NCBI GenBank assembly: GCA_905250025.1
Contig: CAJNOJ010000091.1
Span: 248,001-312,000, forward strand
Origin: Adineta ricciae
Taxonomy: Eukaryota > Rotifera > Eurotatoria > Adinetida > Adinetidae
DNA: 64,000 bases
Direction of reading: 5' to 3'
Shown piece by piece: positions 1 to 10,719 of this stretch. Every line of letters begins with the position of its first letter. The stretch's first letter is position 1. The translations under genes and the position numbers were made by a program. Under the pieces are notes generated by a model. It was not told the DNA's origin. It ran no database searches and was given only the letters and a program-made list of their open reading frames with translations.

Positions 1-93
1 CACGATAAAAAGAGAGAAGAGATAGCAGCACTAATATACAACGAAACGAGATGAAATCAAACGTCAAACAAGAACGATCATTGTCGTGGTTCA

Positions 94-1474
94 TTACGCA
101 AAGCCAAGGTCTTCGAGTACACTGCGTTTTTCTTCCAATTCTTCCTGCAAAATATCAAGGAAAGCACGTTAGATTATAATCAATCAATATGTTCACGTCA
201 AAACAAAGCACATTCACGAACACATACATCAAAAGCATGAAAAACGATAAATTCGTGCAAATATTGTATATTTTTATTTGATTACTCAGCGTGTTTGACA
301 TATGTGAAAACGGAAAACTTCGAGATGCAACTGTTGCTAAAGACAACACTAAGAAGAAGAAGAAGAAGAAGAGAATTCTCTGGAAAAGTTCAAATCTGAC
401 TAAATAATAAACGCGAATTGTTCATGAAAACTGAAAAACACAACGAAAGATATTCCGAATACAAAACACATGCAAAATGAAGCGTGCGTGTCTTTATATG
501 TCAAATCATCATCAGAGCTGGATATGCTTATCCAAGACCATGATCTTCAAAAAAACCCTGCGGTGTTTCTTCCTAGAAATAGATAGATACAAAAAGGACA
601 TAAGCGAGAAAGCATGGCTCAATGCGGAGAGAAGGAAAAAGTTATCGCGCTGAAATTTTATTCCGAAGAAAAGGAGAATTTCGATTATTTTCAAGAGCAA
701 GCATCTTTATAAGTAGGAAAATCAAATCAATCCGTATTCATAGAGTGTTTCTTGGAGTTGATCATCCTAGGAATGATACATTGCAAAGCGTGTTTTAGAT
801 GTCGTTCACTGATGAGTAAATAACTTGGAATTTCGAATCTATCGATCATCAGAAAAGGATTTTCGAATACAAAACTCACCTCTTGAATGATGTCTTGATC
901 ATTGATAGCTTTCAGAACGCTTTTTTTACTTGTTTCTTGAATTTCTCCGCCAAGGATGAATTCATCGAAGATGAAATAAGCTTTTTCAAAGTTGAAAATA
1001 ATATCCAATTCACAAACCTATCGACAATCTCATAGTTAAACAAGATGATATTCACATTCACTTACACTGCCGAAGTACTTATCGAGCAATTCCACATAAC
1101 GATGAATGGTTTCCAATGTTAGTAGTTCATTATCATCTTGTTCTATCGCACAACAAAAGTAAAGACTAGCATATCTAAATGACAGTAGAAATGTCGACAT
1201 CTAACTGGGGAAGAATGTGTTTTTTTTACCGTTTGTAGACTACTTTCAGATCTTTCCATTCGAGAAAGCTTGACATTTTTGGTTTACGTGAAAGAACTGC
1301 CGCGATCAATTCACGTGTGATCTTCTTCTTCGACTTCTCCGTTTGCGGTGTGTACCATTTTTGTAAACGAAGTTTGCCCTGTCGACTGAACAGAAGAATA
1401 AATTGAATCTAAACAAATATGATCAGTTCAGCATTGCACAACGTAAGGCAAATAGCTATTCCGATATTTACCAT
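94..1474 (-). CDS. AP1S: AP-1 complex subunit sigma (clathrin adaptor small chain)
   Basis: Small subunit of the AP-1 clathrin adaptor, which sorts cargo at the trans-Golgi and endosomes. Reading leftwards on the minus strand, the first coding exon is only the ATG (1474-1472) followed at once by a GTAAAT donor. The next exons read [20 protein letters not shown], then [62 protein letters not shown] and [10 protein letters not shown], and the last exon (144-94) reads [16 protein letters not shown] before the stop. This matches the longin-fold sigma family along its whole length of about 157 residues, with no frame break. The sigma-1 rather than sigma-2/3 assignment rests on the [12 protein letters not shown] and C-terminal wording. 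The last intron (145-879) is about 735 bp, much longer than most here, and holds no recognisable gene. Not examined: whether sigma-1 paralogues exist elsewhere. Confidence 0.93.
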
Positions 1475-2033
1475 ATCAATTCTTATTCGTGAGACAGACA
1501 GAAACGATCTGAAACATATTTAGATATGATAATCTAAAATTTCTTTTGAGATAAAAAACTACAAAAGAGCAAAGATGGTCTTTTATTCAAATGAAATGAT
1601 AAAAACAATCAACGTACAATAACCGGACACGAGCGTTATCCTCTAACTGTTCCAATCATTGTTTTTTTTTGTCACAAATCCAGAATATCTATCTGACAAT
1701 GACACCCATAACAAAAAAAGCTAACAAATAAAATCCGGATATCGATTTCTTTCTTTTCCTTCTTCGCTTTTCTATGTATCATTCTGATTTTTTCTTGCTT
1801 AGTCACAATGTACATGACATCAACATCGAATGTGTCGATAATAAACAAAAAAGAACCTGAAGGAGAACTAGAGCAAACACCAGTTCTACCGTGAAATATC
1901 CATGAAGAAAGAAAGTCAAACGAAAGAACGAAAACTGGAGAAAAAGAACATATCTAGAAATGAGGATACTGTTACAAATATAAAAACGAGCTCAGTACTT
2001 GAAAGATAAAACAAACAAAACAGAACTGATAGT
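1475..2033. other. Intergenic spacer between two minus-strand genes
   Basis: AT-rich sequence with T-runs and no open frame resembling a protein. On the minus strand a T-rich stretch ends in CAG just upstream of the AP-1 sigma ATG, which could be a 5' UTR intron acceptor or a trans-splice acceptor. Nothing else is visible. Confidence 0.5.
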
Positions 2034-5000
2034 TTAGACTGCCGTCATCAATGTCGAACGTGTACTCGAATTGTTATTGTTGTTTATATTCGCATTTCGG
2101 GTCGATGAGGGTGGTCGCATTGTCATAAATGACGAACTGATGGATTTCGGTGTCGGTTTTGATGATATGAAAGCAGACGTAGGACTATGATTGAATGGAA
2201 TGACGAAACGAAATTTGCCAATTCCTTCGCTTTTTGTTAGATTATCGTAACCTTGAGCATACGGAGTTTCTTCGTCGCCATCATCTTGACTGGTCATTGC
2301 AGATGAAAGTAATGGTTCGACGGATCGAGCATTTCGTATCGTTGGTCGCTGATATTGATCAAATGGAGTAACAACACATTTAGTTGAACGTTCAATAGTT
2401 ATTGGAATATCGTAGATACGTTTTGGTTTCGGCTGAAACAAATAAATCAACACATCATTCATTTGTAGGAAGTTTTACTTACTTGTTCTCGAAATTGAAC
2501 ACGTTGCTCATCGGTTGTGTCAGATGGTGATTGAGTTTGACTGTGTGTAAAACGAGGCACTGGTATTGGGGAGGATGGAACGGTATCATAGGCTTGCGTA
2601 CGAGTACGGTGTTCATTCAGATTCGGTGTCTGTGGAACTGACGTGGTCGATGATGCAAATGGTTTTGTGAAGAGATTTGCAAGTTTATTAACATATTCTG
2701 TTGGTGTATTAGGAACAGGTGAACGATGTGGCACTGCATTCGGACGATGACGAGATTGTCGATGTTGAGTGGAAGAATTGTCCGATACGCGTAGACAGAA
2801 AACGGTGTTTTCAGGAGAGGACGACTGTTCGTTGTTTGAGCGAGATGATTTTGATTTTGCACGGTGAGAATTCTGACCATTGGGTCGAGAAGAATGAGAT
2901 TCAGAACGACTAAATTCAATAAATCTTTCTTATACAAAACAAAACTGTTTTGTCGCAGCATCTTACTGATGTTGATCATGGTTTTTGATTTTATCGCGTC
3001 GTTGAGGCGGAACAACAACATGATTATTATTCCGATCGACTGGCGTAGACATAACCGCCACATTATCGTAAGATTTAGGTTGATCATATGCTTCACTAAT
3101 TGGTGTCGCATTTGATCCATTCGTGAATCGACGTACAGGTACAATTAATGTTCCATCATCACCGTCATTATTATGTAATTTCGATGCATTATGATAGATA
3201 GTTGCTTTGATGACTGGTGTTGAAGGTTGTGGGGTAGGAATCGATTTCGTAGTACTTGACGACGAATAAATTTCTATTCGAAAAAGGTAAATACATCATT
3301 CGAAGATGAATATGATTCTGTTCAACACTTTTACCATTCGATGGACAATTAATCGTTCCTGACGAACTATCAACGTCGGAATAAATATGCGGTTGAGACG
3401 AACTTATCGACGGTTGTCGATGTTTACTCAATGGAGTCGATGTTGTGCTTCCACCTGCTGTAAAGGCAAATTGTGAACTACCTTTGATTTCGACGTATTT
3501 TGCTAATGTGTTCAATAGCCTTCCCATGCTGTAGATATTGTTCCCACGGATGAAAATAGTTTCGTCGTGTTCATCGATCAGTGCAAACTGAATATCACGT
3601 GTTCGTTCTTCGGGAAAGGATAATTTACAACGTTTCAAGCACAATTCATGATCCGTTTGTTCGCTCAAACGGGATTTATGTATACGAAAGATTCCATCGA
3701 CGATCGTACAGTATTTGGTAACAAAAGTATGATTATCCATAGAAACAACGAGAAAACCTATGATGAAGAAAATTAGTCGGTTTCGATTGAGTAAAGAATT
3801 TTACCTCGTAGTTCACAATGTTTCCTTGTTTTTTCATCAACACCTGTTACATTTGCCATTTGATCGAGTAAATGTGATACGAGTTGCCCTTTCTTGCGAT
3901 TAAATTGAGCGAACATACGGCGAGCATTGCGTGAAAGTGTTTTCACATTACTTCGACTCTTGGCATTATCTTTGGATTTTTGTGATGCTGCTGTCGCATC
4001 TTGAAATGACTACATGAGAAACAAGAACTTATAGACAAGCAAACAGAAAGCATTTCAACTTACTTTTAGCCAACTATTCAATTGTTTCGAGTCTTGCGGT
4101 CGAACATAAATGGCTTCCGAAAGACCCATTTGTAAGCATAAACACTCATAATTATCCATAGTAGCCATATGAACCTTTGCGTTCGTCATATCAGACACCC
4201 ATAATGGTGAGCTATCATTATCCGATTGCATTTGACTTGTTGGTAATGACTTTTTATCAGCTGAGAAACAAATTAGATCGTAATCATCGAGAACATAATA
4301 ACGCCATATCCAATTATGATTTTCATCATAAGTTAAAAGTGGACCATTAGCAATTATTGTTGATGTTGGTGTGGACATCGATAATCGACTAGGTGGCTTC
4401 GATGGGACGCTGTCAGGACAGTCTATTATTAAAGGAAAACTTTGCCGGAAAATTCTTTCGAAAATGAAAATTACCATTGGGAGTTTGGGGTGTTGATGCT
4501 TCGAGATAAGTATTTTTCGGAACATCGATATACCATTGACTATGAGCATCGGCTGTTTTATGTTTAGCATTGGGACAAGTTTGATTATCACTGTTTGATG
4601 AACGTCGAGTAACGAGTGGAACAGATTGTTGTTGAAGTCGTTCTTGTTCGTCTTCGAGTTGTTTCTTACGTTCTTCTTCTTCTTCATCAGTAAAATCATC
4701 GCTATCATCATCTTCTTCATCGGATACCACATTCGAATGAATCCTATGCAAAACATACAGATCAGATCAAACCAACGAGAAGTTCAATTTTGAAAAGACT
4801 TACATTGTTTGATTCTCAGGTATGGGTGTTGGGTGAGTGGTTGCAGGTCTACTGAGTTCATCGAGTCTATCAACGTACATCGCAGCGATTTGACGGTGGT
4901 CATTATCTAAATTTGTACTGTTTAACATGGAACGAAGAAAATTTTCGAGACCGGGCAGGAGTTCTAGAAATACAAATGAGTTTTCAATCATCAATTCAAT

Positions 5001-5099
5001 TCTAGTCTTACCATTAACGTTATTTGTTGTCGTTGTTGAGGCCATTGCAGTTGATGATATGAATAAGTCGATAGGAGACGACGATTGTCGATCACGCAT
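2034..5099 (-). CDS. Double PH-domain adaptor, AFAP1-like
   Basis: Multi-exon minus-strand gene. The N-terminus (5099 leftwards) starts MRDRQSSSPIDLF; a short intron (GTAAGA to TTTCTAG, about 5012-4965) joins it to ELLPGLENFLRSMLNST, which resembles the leucine-rich N-terminus of actin filament-associated protein 1. An acidic D/E run follows (about 4680-4730). The first PH domain (about 4070-4350) includes WIWRYYVLDDYDLICFSADK and ends EAIYVRPQDSKQLNSWLKV. The second (about 3480-3810) reads ELRGFLVVSMDNHTFVTKYC and ends MGRLLNTLAKYVE, matching the AFAP second PH layout. The C-terminus is Ser/Thr/Pro/Asn-rich with several YDNV/YDQP-like tyrosine sites that could be phosphotyrosine motifs. The AFAP family links Src signalling to actin filaments. 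I infer this membership from PH order and spacing; other double-PH adaptors remain possible. No PTB or SH domain is seen. Confidence 0.6.
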
Positions 5100-6500
5100 T
5101 ACGATAATTCACATCCTTCGTTGTTCACGTTAGTAGGAGGGGCCCTTCAACTGTCTACAAATAACAACAACAACAACATAACACTGCTTGATCAATGACG
5201 CGAATATGCAAGAAAATATGCTTCTTTCTTCCTTTTTTCTTCTATAGCACAGGGTGTAGTTACCAATTGAATTTTAAGACCTCCGTTACGTTTATATAAA
5301 TGTACAGGGTATGTTTATGAGCTGGTAATATTGACCTTCATTTTAGCGCAACCCTATCGAACAGAAATTCTAAATGCATAGTGCTTTCTTTTCTCGCTCT
5401 CTCTCTCCTCTCCCTTTTCATGCCGATTTAGACAGAGAGAGGGAAGAGAAGAAAGCGAGAACGACGAGAAGAAAGGTTAACATCTTTCTCGATCACCTAC
5501 TCGACCATTTGTTCACATAAAAGTTTTAAGAAAGAAAGAAAGAGAGAAGAAAGGAACAATTCTCGTCAATAATACTACTTTTGTTTAATAAAAGAATATA
5601 TGTTCATACATATACAAGAGTATGTTGTCTGAAATCTGATATGGATATACACGCGCAACTCTTCTTCTCAATTGCTATTGTTATTCTTTTTAATTGTGCA
5701 TCTGATTCTCTTTCCTCGGTGTCAATATTTGTTTCTTTTTGATTATCGCAGACAACAGTCAATGATACAAGAAATAAGCTTTCTATAAATGGACGTCTTT
5801 GCAATGTGATCTCTATTCGAGCAAGATCAAAGCAAGCTTGCTTAAAGTAATACTCTTTTTCTCTCATTCGTGTCCTTAGGGAATAGATTTACCTACTAGA
5901 ATTCTACTCGAACATAAAAAAAAGAATGTTAAGAGACATGCACATTCCCGTTAAATCTATTTCAAGTATCGATTAGAGGCAACAATCCGATGTTAGAGAA
6001 AATGTCCAGAGAACAACGTAACATATCTGAAATTCACATTTACCAATGAGTTGATCCTAACATTCCGTCGATGACCTTTATTTGGTTAATAGAAACATAA
6101 ACAAATCTCTCAAATGTTCACTATTAATTATTATGGTGATATTCGACTTCTTTTCTTTTTTTCCCTTCTATTCATAGCTCGAAAAAGCACCCGAGAATGT
6201 AATATAAACAGTATCGATACATACAATTGATATCAATCTTTCCAGTAAACAAATTGTAACATATAAGAGATGTCTATCTAGAAAAAAAAGCAATGCAAAT
6301 TAATTAGTAATATAAAAATAAATGAGTCTGTCGTTTTTCATTCGTTCGTTCTTTTTCTTTTTGACTTTTTCATTCTTCGAAACGATTATATAAATGCAAA
6401 TAGGAATTTATCCTTCTCTTTGTATTCTCTAAACGTATATATCGCATACTTGTAGTATAACCTCGTTTATCTAAGTTGTGTATACATGTAAATTTAATCA
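5100..6500. other. Intergenic region without a supported gene
   Basis: The first part is rich in GA/TC and AAC repeats (5160-5185 AAC repeats; 5390-5550 purine- or pyrimidine-biased), as expected of 5' flank and UTR of the leftward gene. One 87-codon minus-strand frame at 5604-5867 has no recognisable motif and shows no splice context. The remainder to 6500 is AT-rich and featureless to my reading. Confidence 0.5.
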
Positions 6501-7020
6501 TTGATGATAGAACACGAATACATCGTCACCTGAAGGTGTCATATGCTCATTCACCATCATCTCATTAATAAAACCCTTTGAATATTTCCATTCTTGACAA
6601 ACAGTATACCATCATGCAAAACGATCGGCATTCGATGCAGCCAACTGTTCAACTTCATCACGTAATAAAATGTCTCGCTCTGTTTGATTAGCAAATAGAA
6701 GCCAAATTTTAATACCAACATGTCCATTGGAGGGGACAATGGATGTTTGTTCTTTGAGTATTTCATTCAATATTTGATACGTTGGTGTTATGCCTGAACC
6801 GGCAGCAATAAGATCAAGTCGACTAACAAATGATTCAGACTTACGTGAACGTATATCAAATAAACCATTATGTCAATGTATAAGATTTCCCCACGGAACA
6901 CGAATATCAAGGGTTTGACCAATTACAGTTAAAGTCATTCCAACATTTGAATGAATCGAAATAACCTTGGTGGGCATTGAATGTGCCATTGGATAGGCGT
7001 AGTTTGTGTTACCAGTGGAT
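6501..7020 (-). pseudogene. Decayed cytochrome-b5-reductase / ferredoxin-reductase-type oxidoreductase
   Basis: Reading the minus strand from about 7020 down, one frame gives IGQTLDIRVPWGNLIH, a stop, HNGLFDIRSRKSESF, RLDLIAAGSGITPTYQILNE, then GIKIWLLFANQTERDILLRDE and SNADRFA, a second stop, WYTVCQEWKYSKGFINEMMV and HMTPSGDDVFVF. AAGSGITP is the NAD-binding motif of the cytochrome b5 reductase / nitrate reductase C-terminal module. LLFANQTERDILLRDE and the WYTV segment follow in the family order. Two in-frame stops (TGA after NLIH and TGA after DRFA) and the loss of the normal CGPPPM-like end show that it is broken. The FAD-binding half upstream is not clearly readable. An intact parent gene is presumably elsewhere. 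Selenocysteine recoding is unlikely since two different positions are hit. Confidence 0.7.
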
Positions 7021-8705
7021 CAAGAGTATGTTTTATTAATAGAAACTGGAAACGACGAAGACACGCATTATCAGAAATATTATCTTGATGAATTAATGTC
7101 GATTTGTAGTTTTAATGAAACATAAAAATGACTACGGATTGTTGTACCAGTTGTCGGTTCTCATCTGATAATTGTCGAGCATAAACTAAAAAAGGTCTTT
7201 GAAAGTATCAAACTAGAAGTAATCTAGATTGATTCCATTCCCTTAAAGAATGAGTCATTCGATGGAAACATTCCTTTCTCTGACCAATGATGTATTACAA
7301 GACTGAACCAATGCCAGATGAGAACGATAGGGGACTTACTGAACCGATTCTTTCATTAATTGTTCAAACTATTTCAAGAAAAGAGGAGAACCTTTGATGA
7401 AAAGGTGCTTACACGACAAGAACACAAGAAAAAGGAGAAGAATGTACAAAATCACTGATGCATATTCACACAGAGAATATGAGAGGGGAAAAGAAATGTA
7501 AATGAAAAACATGTCCTTTTTTATTCTATTGAATGTAAGTGTAATATCGAGAAAAAAAAAGAAAGAATTGTATGAAGCGGAAAAAAAATAGGTATTGAAA
7601 TGAAAATTTATTCAATTCTATTGAGAAATATTTTTAAACGACATTTACATCTTTTCACTCAATATGCAAAATAAGAAACCGAAATTGTACCATGGGTGTC
7701 AAGTTAAATATCGTGTTCTGTGTTTAATTATTAAACTATTTTACTTACGATGAAGATTTCCAAGCTGATTATGTAATCGTACCGAGAAGAATCTCAACGA
7801 TTCATAAATGTGCGCACCAGTGAACGAGAGATTTGCAAGAAAAAGTAGAACATCTGGGTCGACTCTCCTTGATAAATTAATAATATACAGACCTTGATTT
7901 ATCACACTGATCAAATAAATCTGTCAATATATGTATAGATATTGATTATGTTCCAGTGTTTCCTAAGTCGAATAGCATCGTTCAGAAGGAACGAAATCAG
8001 GTTCTGCCTCGAACTGTACAAATGTTTTCTCGTTGTTCTCTGAGATAGCTTTCGAGAGGAATGAATTAGACAAAAAAAAATGAAGAGAAAAATGTGATCT
8101 CGCCCGTACTTTACGACAATTTCATTCCGTCTCTACTTTACTGTCCTTCGACAGACTTCACTTGTACTTCATCCTATACACTTCAGTTTTTGCTTTCAAG
8201 TAGATTGAAGCATTGCGTTATTCCTCTTAGAATAGACAAAAATCTTATTATTCTCAATGGGTATTAAACATAACATTTTCTTCTCTAGCAGAAGTGCAAC
8301 GAGAAAGAGGAACTCATCACCAAATACAACATGTCTGAGAGAACTGTTTAAGATATGTATGAATGGAAAGATGCGGCAACGTGCGACATCTGTCGAATAA
8401 ATACAAAATATCATTTTTCTATATCTTTTTAAGAATTGAAATCGAACAAAAATGAGTTTTTCATTGATTTTGAATGAGAGTTTTGCTTCATTTTCCGTAT
8501 GACATTTTCCAAGTGTTTCTCAGAGGTTTGAAGTCTGTGAATGGATCGATGGCTAATAGGAAAACGAACCATTAGGCTAGTAATCAAAATGATTCTTATT
8601 TACTATTACAAAATTCTAACTGAACTTAAAGACTCGAAATGCTAATTTTTCTTTTCTAGATTCTCGTCTGTCGAACAGAATCCCAAATAAACAAACAAGA
8701 AAATC
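7021..8705. other. Intergenic region upstream of the eS19 gene
   Basis: AT-rich, with A-runs at about 7550-7590. A 72-codon minus-strand frame at 8196-8414 has no family features and is taken as chance. Near the 3' end, T-rich sequence ending TTCTTTTCTAG (8649-8659) lies 46 bp before the eS19 ATG and is the best candidate for a 5' UTR or spliced-leader acceptor. No promoter element could be assigned with confidence. Confidence 0.45.
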
Positions 8706-9167
8706 ATGGAGTCCATCGATCGTGGTTCGGTCAAGGATGTTGACCAACAACAATTCACAACTGCTTTTGCCGAATTTCTCAAAAAAACTGGCAAACTCGC
8801 TTTACCAGATGGCAATTGGGTCGATATCATCAAACTAGGTATTCACAAGCAAATGGCTCCAGTCGATCCTGATTGGTATTACACACGTTGTGCATCCATT
8901 GCCCGTTTCCTTTACTTACGTCGAACAGGTGTTGGTGCTTTTACACGTGTCTACGGTGGTAAAAAAAACAACGGTGTACGTCCATCACATTTTCAACGTG
9001 GTTCACGCAGTGTTGTTCGCAAATGTTTACAATCACTTGAAAAAGCTAAGCTCGTGGAAAAACATGCTTCAGGTGGTCGTGTGCTTTCCCAATTAGGACG
9101 ACGAAACATGGACACCATTGCTAAGCAAGTTGCTGAAAAACTTGCCCGACAACAACAACAATTCTAA
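8706..9167 (+). CDS. RPS19: Small ribosomal subunit protein eS19
   Basis: Ribosomal protein of the 40S subunit, needed for 18S rRNA 3'-end maturation and 40S assembly in other eukaryotes. The single exon encodes 153 residues, close to the usual 140-150. Family signatures are visible: VKDVDQQQFTTAFAEFLKK near the N-terminus, DPDWYYTRCASIARFLYLRR, TGVGAFTRVYGGKKNNGVRP, SHFQRGSRSVVRKCLQSLEK and the C-terminal GRRNMDTIAKQVAEKLA. The start is fixed by the family N-terminus and lies 46 bp after a TTCTTTTCTAG acceptor. Unlike its neighbours it has no intron in the coding region. The C-terminus ends in a short Gln run. Codon choice looks more constrained than in neighbours, as expected of a highly expressed gene. 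Confidence 0.97.
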   Translation: MESIDRGSVKDVDQQQFTTAFAEFLKKTGKLALPDGNWVDIIKLGIHKQMAPVDPDWYYTRCASIARFLYLRRTGVGAFTRVYGGKKNNGVRPSHFQRGSRSVVRKCLQSLEKAKLVEKHASGGRVLSQLGRRNMDTIAKQVAEKLARQQQQF

Positions 9168-9236
9168 TGAGAATTTCATTTTGAAAATTGATTTTCAATG
9201 AGAGAAAAAAAGAACATCATTGAACCTAATCAAAGA

Positions 9237-9242
9237 AATAAA
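9237..9242 (+). terminator. Polyadenylation signal of eS19
   Basis: Canonical AATAAA about 70 bp after the eS19 stop codon, followed by a T-rich stretch. Position and strand fit 3'-end formation for that gene. Confidence 0.6.
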
Positions 9243-9801
9243 GAAACATCATTTCTAGTTTTGAATTTGTTTTTATTGTAAGATCCGAGAAGAAAAACAA
9301 AATAAACAAAAAAAGAAAGCAAAAAGATCGTCGAAAGAAGTTCAACATCTCTAGATGAGTCACATCGTTATCTTCCACTTCACACATTATACTTCAAACA
9401 AGATAATCATTTCATTCGGAGGTATGATCACATCGAATTTGATTCACATGATTAGTTGAAACCTTTTTTCACGAATATTTATTTATGGTACTCGATAGGA
9501 TCATAAAAAAAAGTGAATCAGTAAAGAGCATAAAAGAATACCTTTATTCTTAGTATATGTACCAACACTACACCCGCGCTCATTAACTGCGAAAAAACTT
9601 CGCTAGACAGAAACAAAAAATCCGAATATATAAGTCATTTGTAAATAATTTCTCTTTCTCTCACTTCTCATCCTACCGATTCTTCAACATTCGCATCCGT
9701 CTGTCTTTCTCGACACATTACAATAAATTCCATTATTAGTAAAAAAAAAAGAACACAGATTGTAACTAACGTTATTTTATCCTTCGATTCTCATCATCTT
9801 A
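9243..9801. other. Intergenic spacer, eS19 to orphan gene
   Basis: AT-rich sequence with several A-runs and no open frame of interest. A pyrimidine-rich stretch (about 9648-9700) precedes the next gene. Confidence 0.45.
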
Positions 9802-10387
9802 TTGAACGAAATTATGTATTTTAATAAATTTTACGCAAATTCAACTGAACGAATCATCACAGGATCGCCAGCGTCGTTTGACAGCTTCGACATCGAACTT
9901 CAGCATCCGCAGATACTACGACGACGAGAAATACCAACTGAGACTTATGATGATAACGATGATAATCACAAAGATCAATATTTTACTCGTACATATAGAA
10001 ATCCATTAAAGTCTAAGACATTCTATACAAGAGGACCTGATCGGACACATTCTATAGATAGTATTGTTACTATTCCTGCAAATCTGGCGTCGTTTTTATC
10101 TCCGGAAACTGTCATAACAACTTCACCACTTGCCATCGTCGAGGAAAAGTAAGCGAATGTTTATCTTTTCAGTAGAATCTTTACAAAAAATGAAACTATA
10201 CAATTCTTTCAAGTAATTGACTGTTTTTGCTCTTTTTTTCTTTCTATACGTCAAAGAAATGTGCTATCAGATCGAAAGAATCGAAAGGAACGAAAAAATA
10301 GATAACAGAAAGAGCGGTCGTATTACATTGGTTGAAAGGATTCTTTGTCTGCAGTTGCACTGTAGAGACGTAGGTAAAAATCTATAA
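9802..10387 (+). CDS. Small two-exon orphan protein
   Basis: I do not recognise this protein. Exon 1 (from 9802) is open for 115 codons and ends GAG GAA AA at a GTAAGC donor (10149). A pyrimidine-rich acceptor ending AAAG (10257) opens a second exon that continues the frame as MCYQIERIERNEKIDNRKS to a stop at 10385-10387. AATAAA (10386-10391) overlaps the stop codon. The product would be about 160 residues, hydrophilic, rich in D, N, T and R, with no signal peptide or membrane helix. It lies 330 bp upstream of PIEZO on the same strand. The frame does not join the PIEZO N-terminus, so it is not obviously a longer PIEZO start. It could also be non-coding 5' sequence of PIEZO. Confidence 0.4.
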
Positions 10388-10719
10388 TAAAGCATTCATT
10401 CACACGTTCATTTCTTGTCGGTTATTCCGTAGGGATCGTTCGGTCTATATTAAATTTTCTTTGCTATGCATTCACCGAGGAGATAAGTCGATATTACTAA
10501 AAAATATGGCCGTTTGAAGGTGAGGCATATCATGTAGACAGCAAAAGCGGTAGACGTGACTGAATTTTTGACTCTGATATAGTATATAATCGTTAACATT
10601 TTCGAATTCCGATGACGTTAGGAAAGTGATATCGAGGTGGAAATCTTTATTGGTGATTGTGTTAATGTTTTGAAACGAAAACACTTATCATGTGCTTTGA
10701 TTTAAGGAAATTTTCATTC
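10388..10719. other. Short intergenic region before PIEZO
   Basis: AT-rich. An alternative in-frame upstream ATG at 10690 would add ten residues to the PIEZO N-terminus. No other signal seen. Confidence 0.4.

Noticed and set aside
6800..6900. TGA codons in the reductase pseudogene as selenocysteine
   Set aside because: Two TGAs at unrelated places, no SECIS-like structure noted, and the C-terminal motif is lost too.
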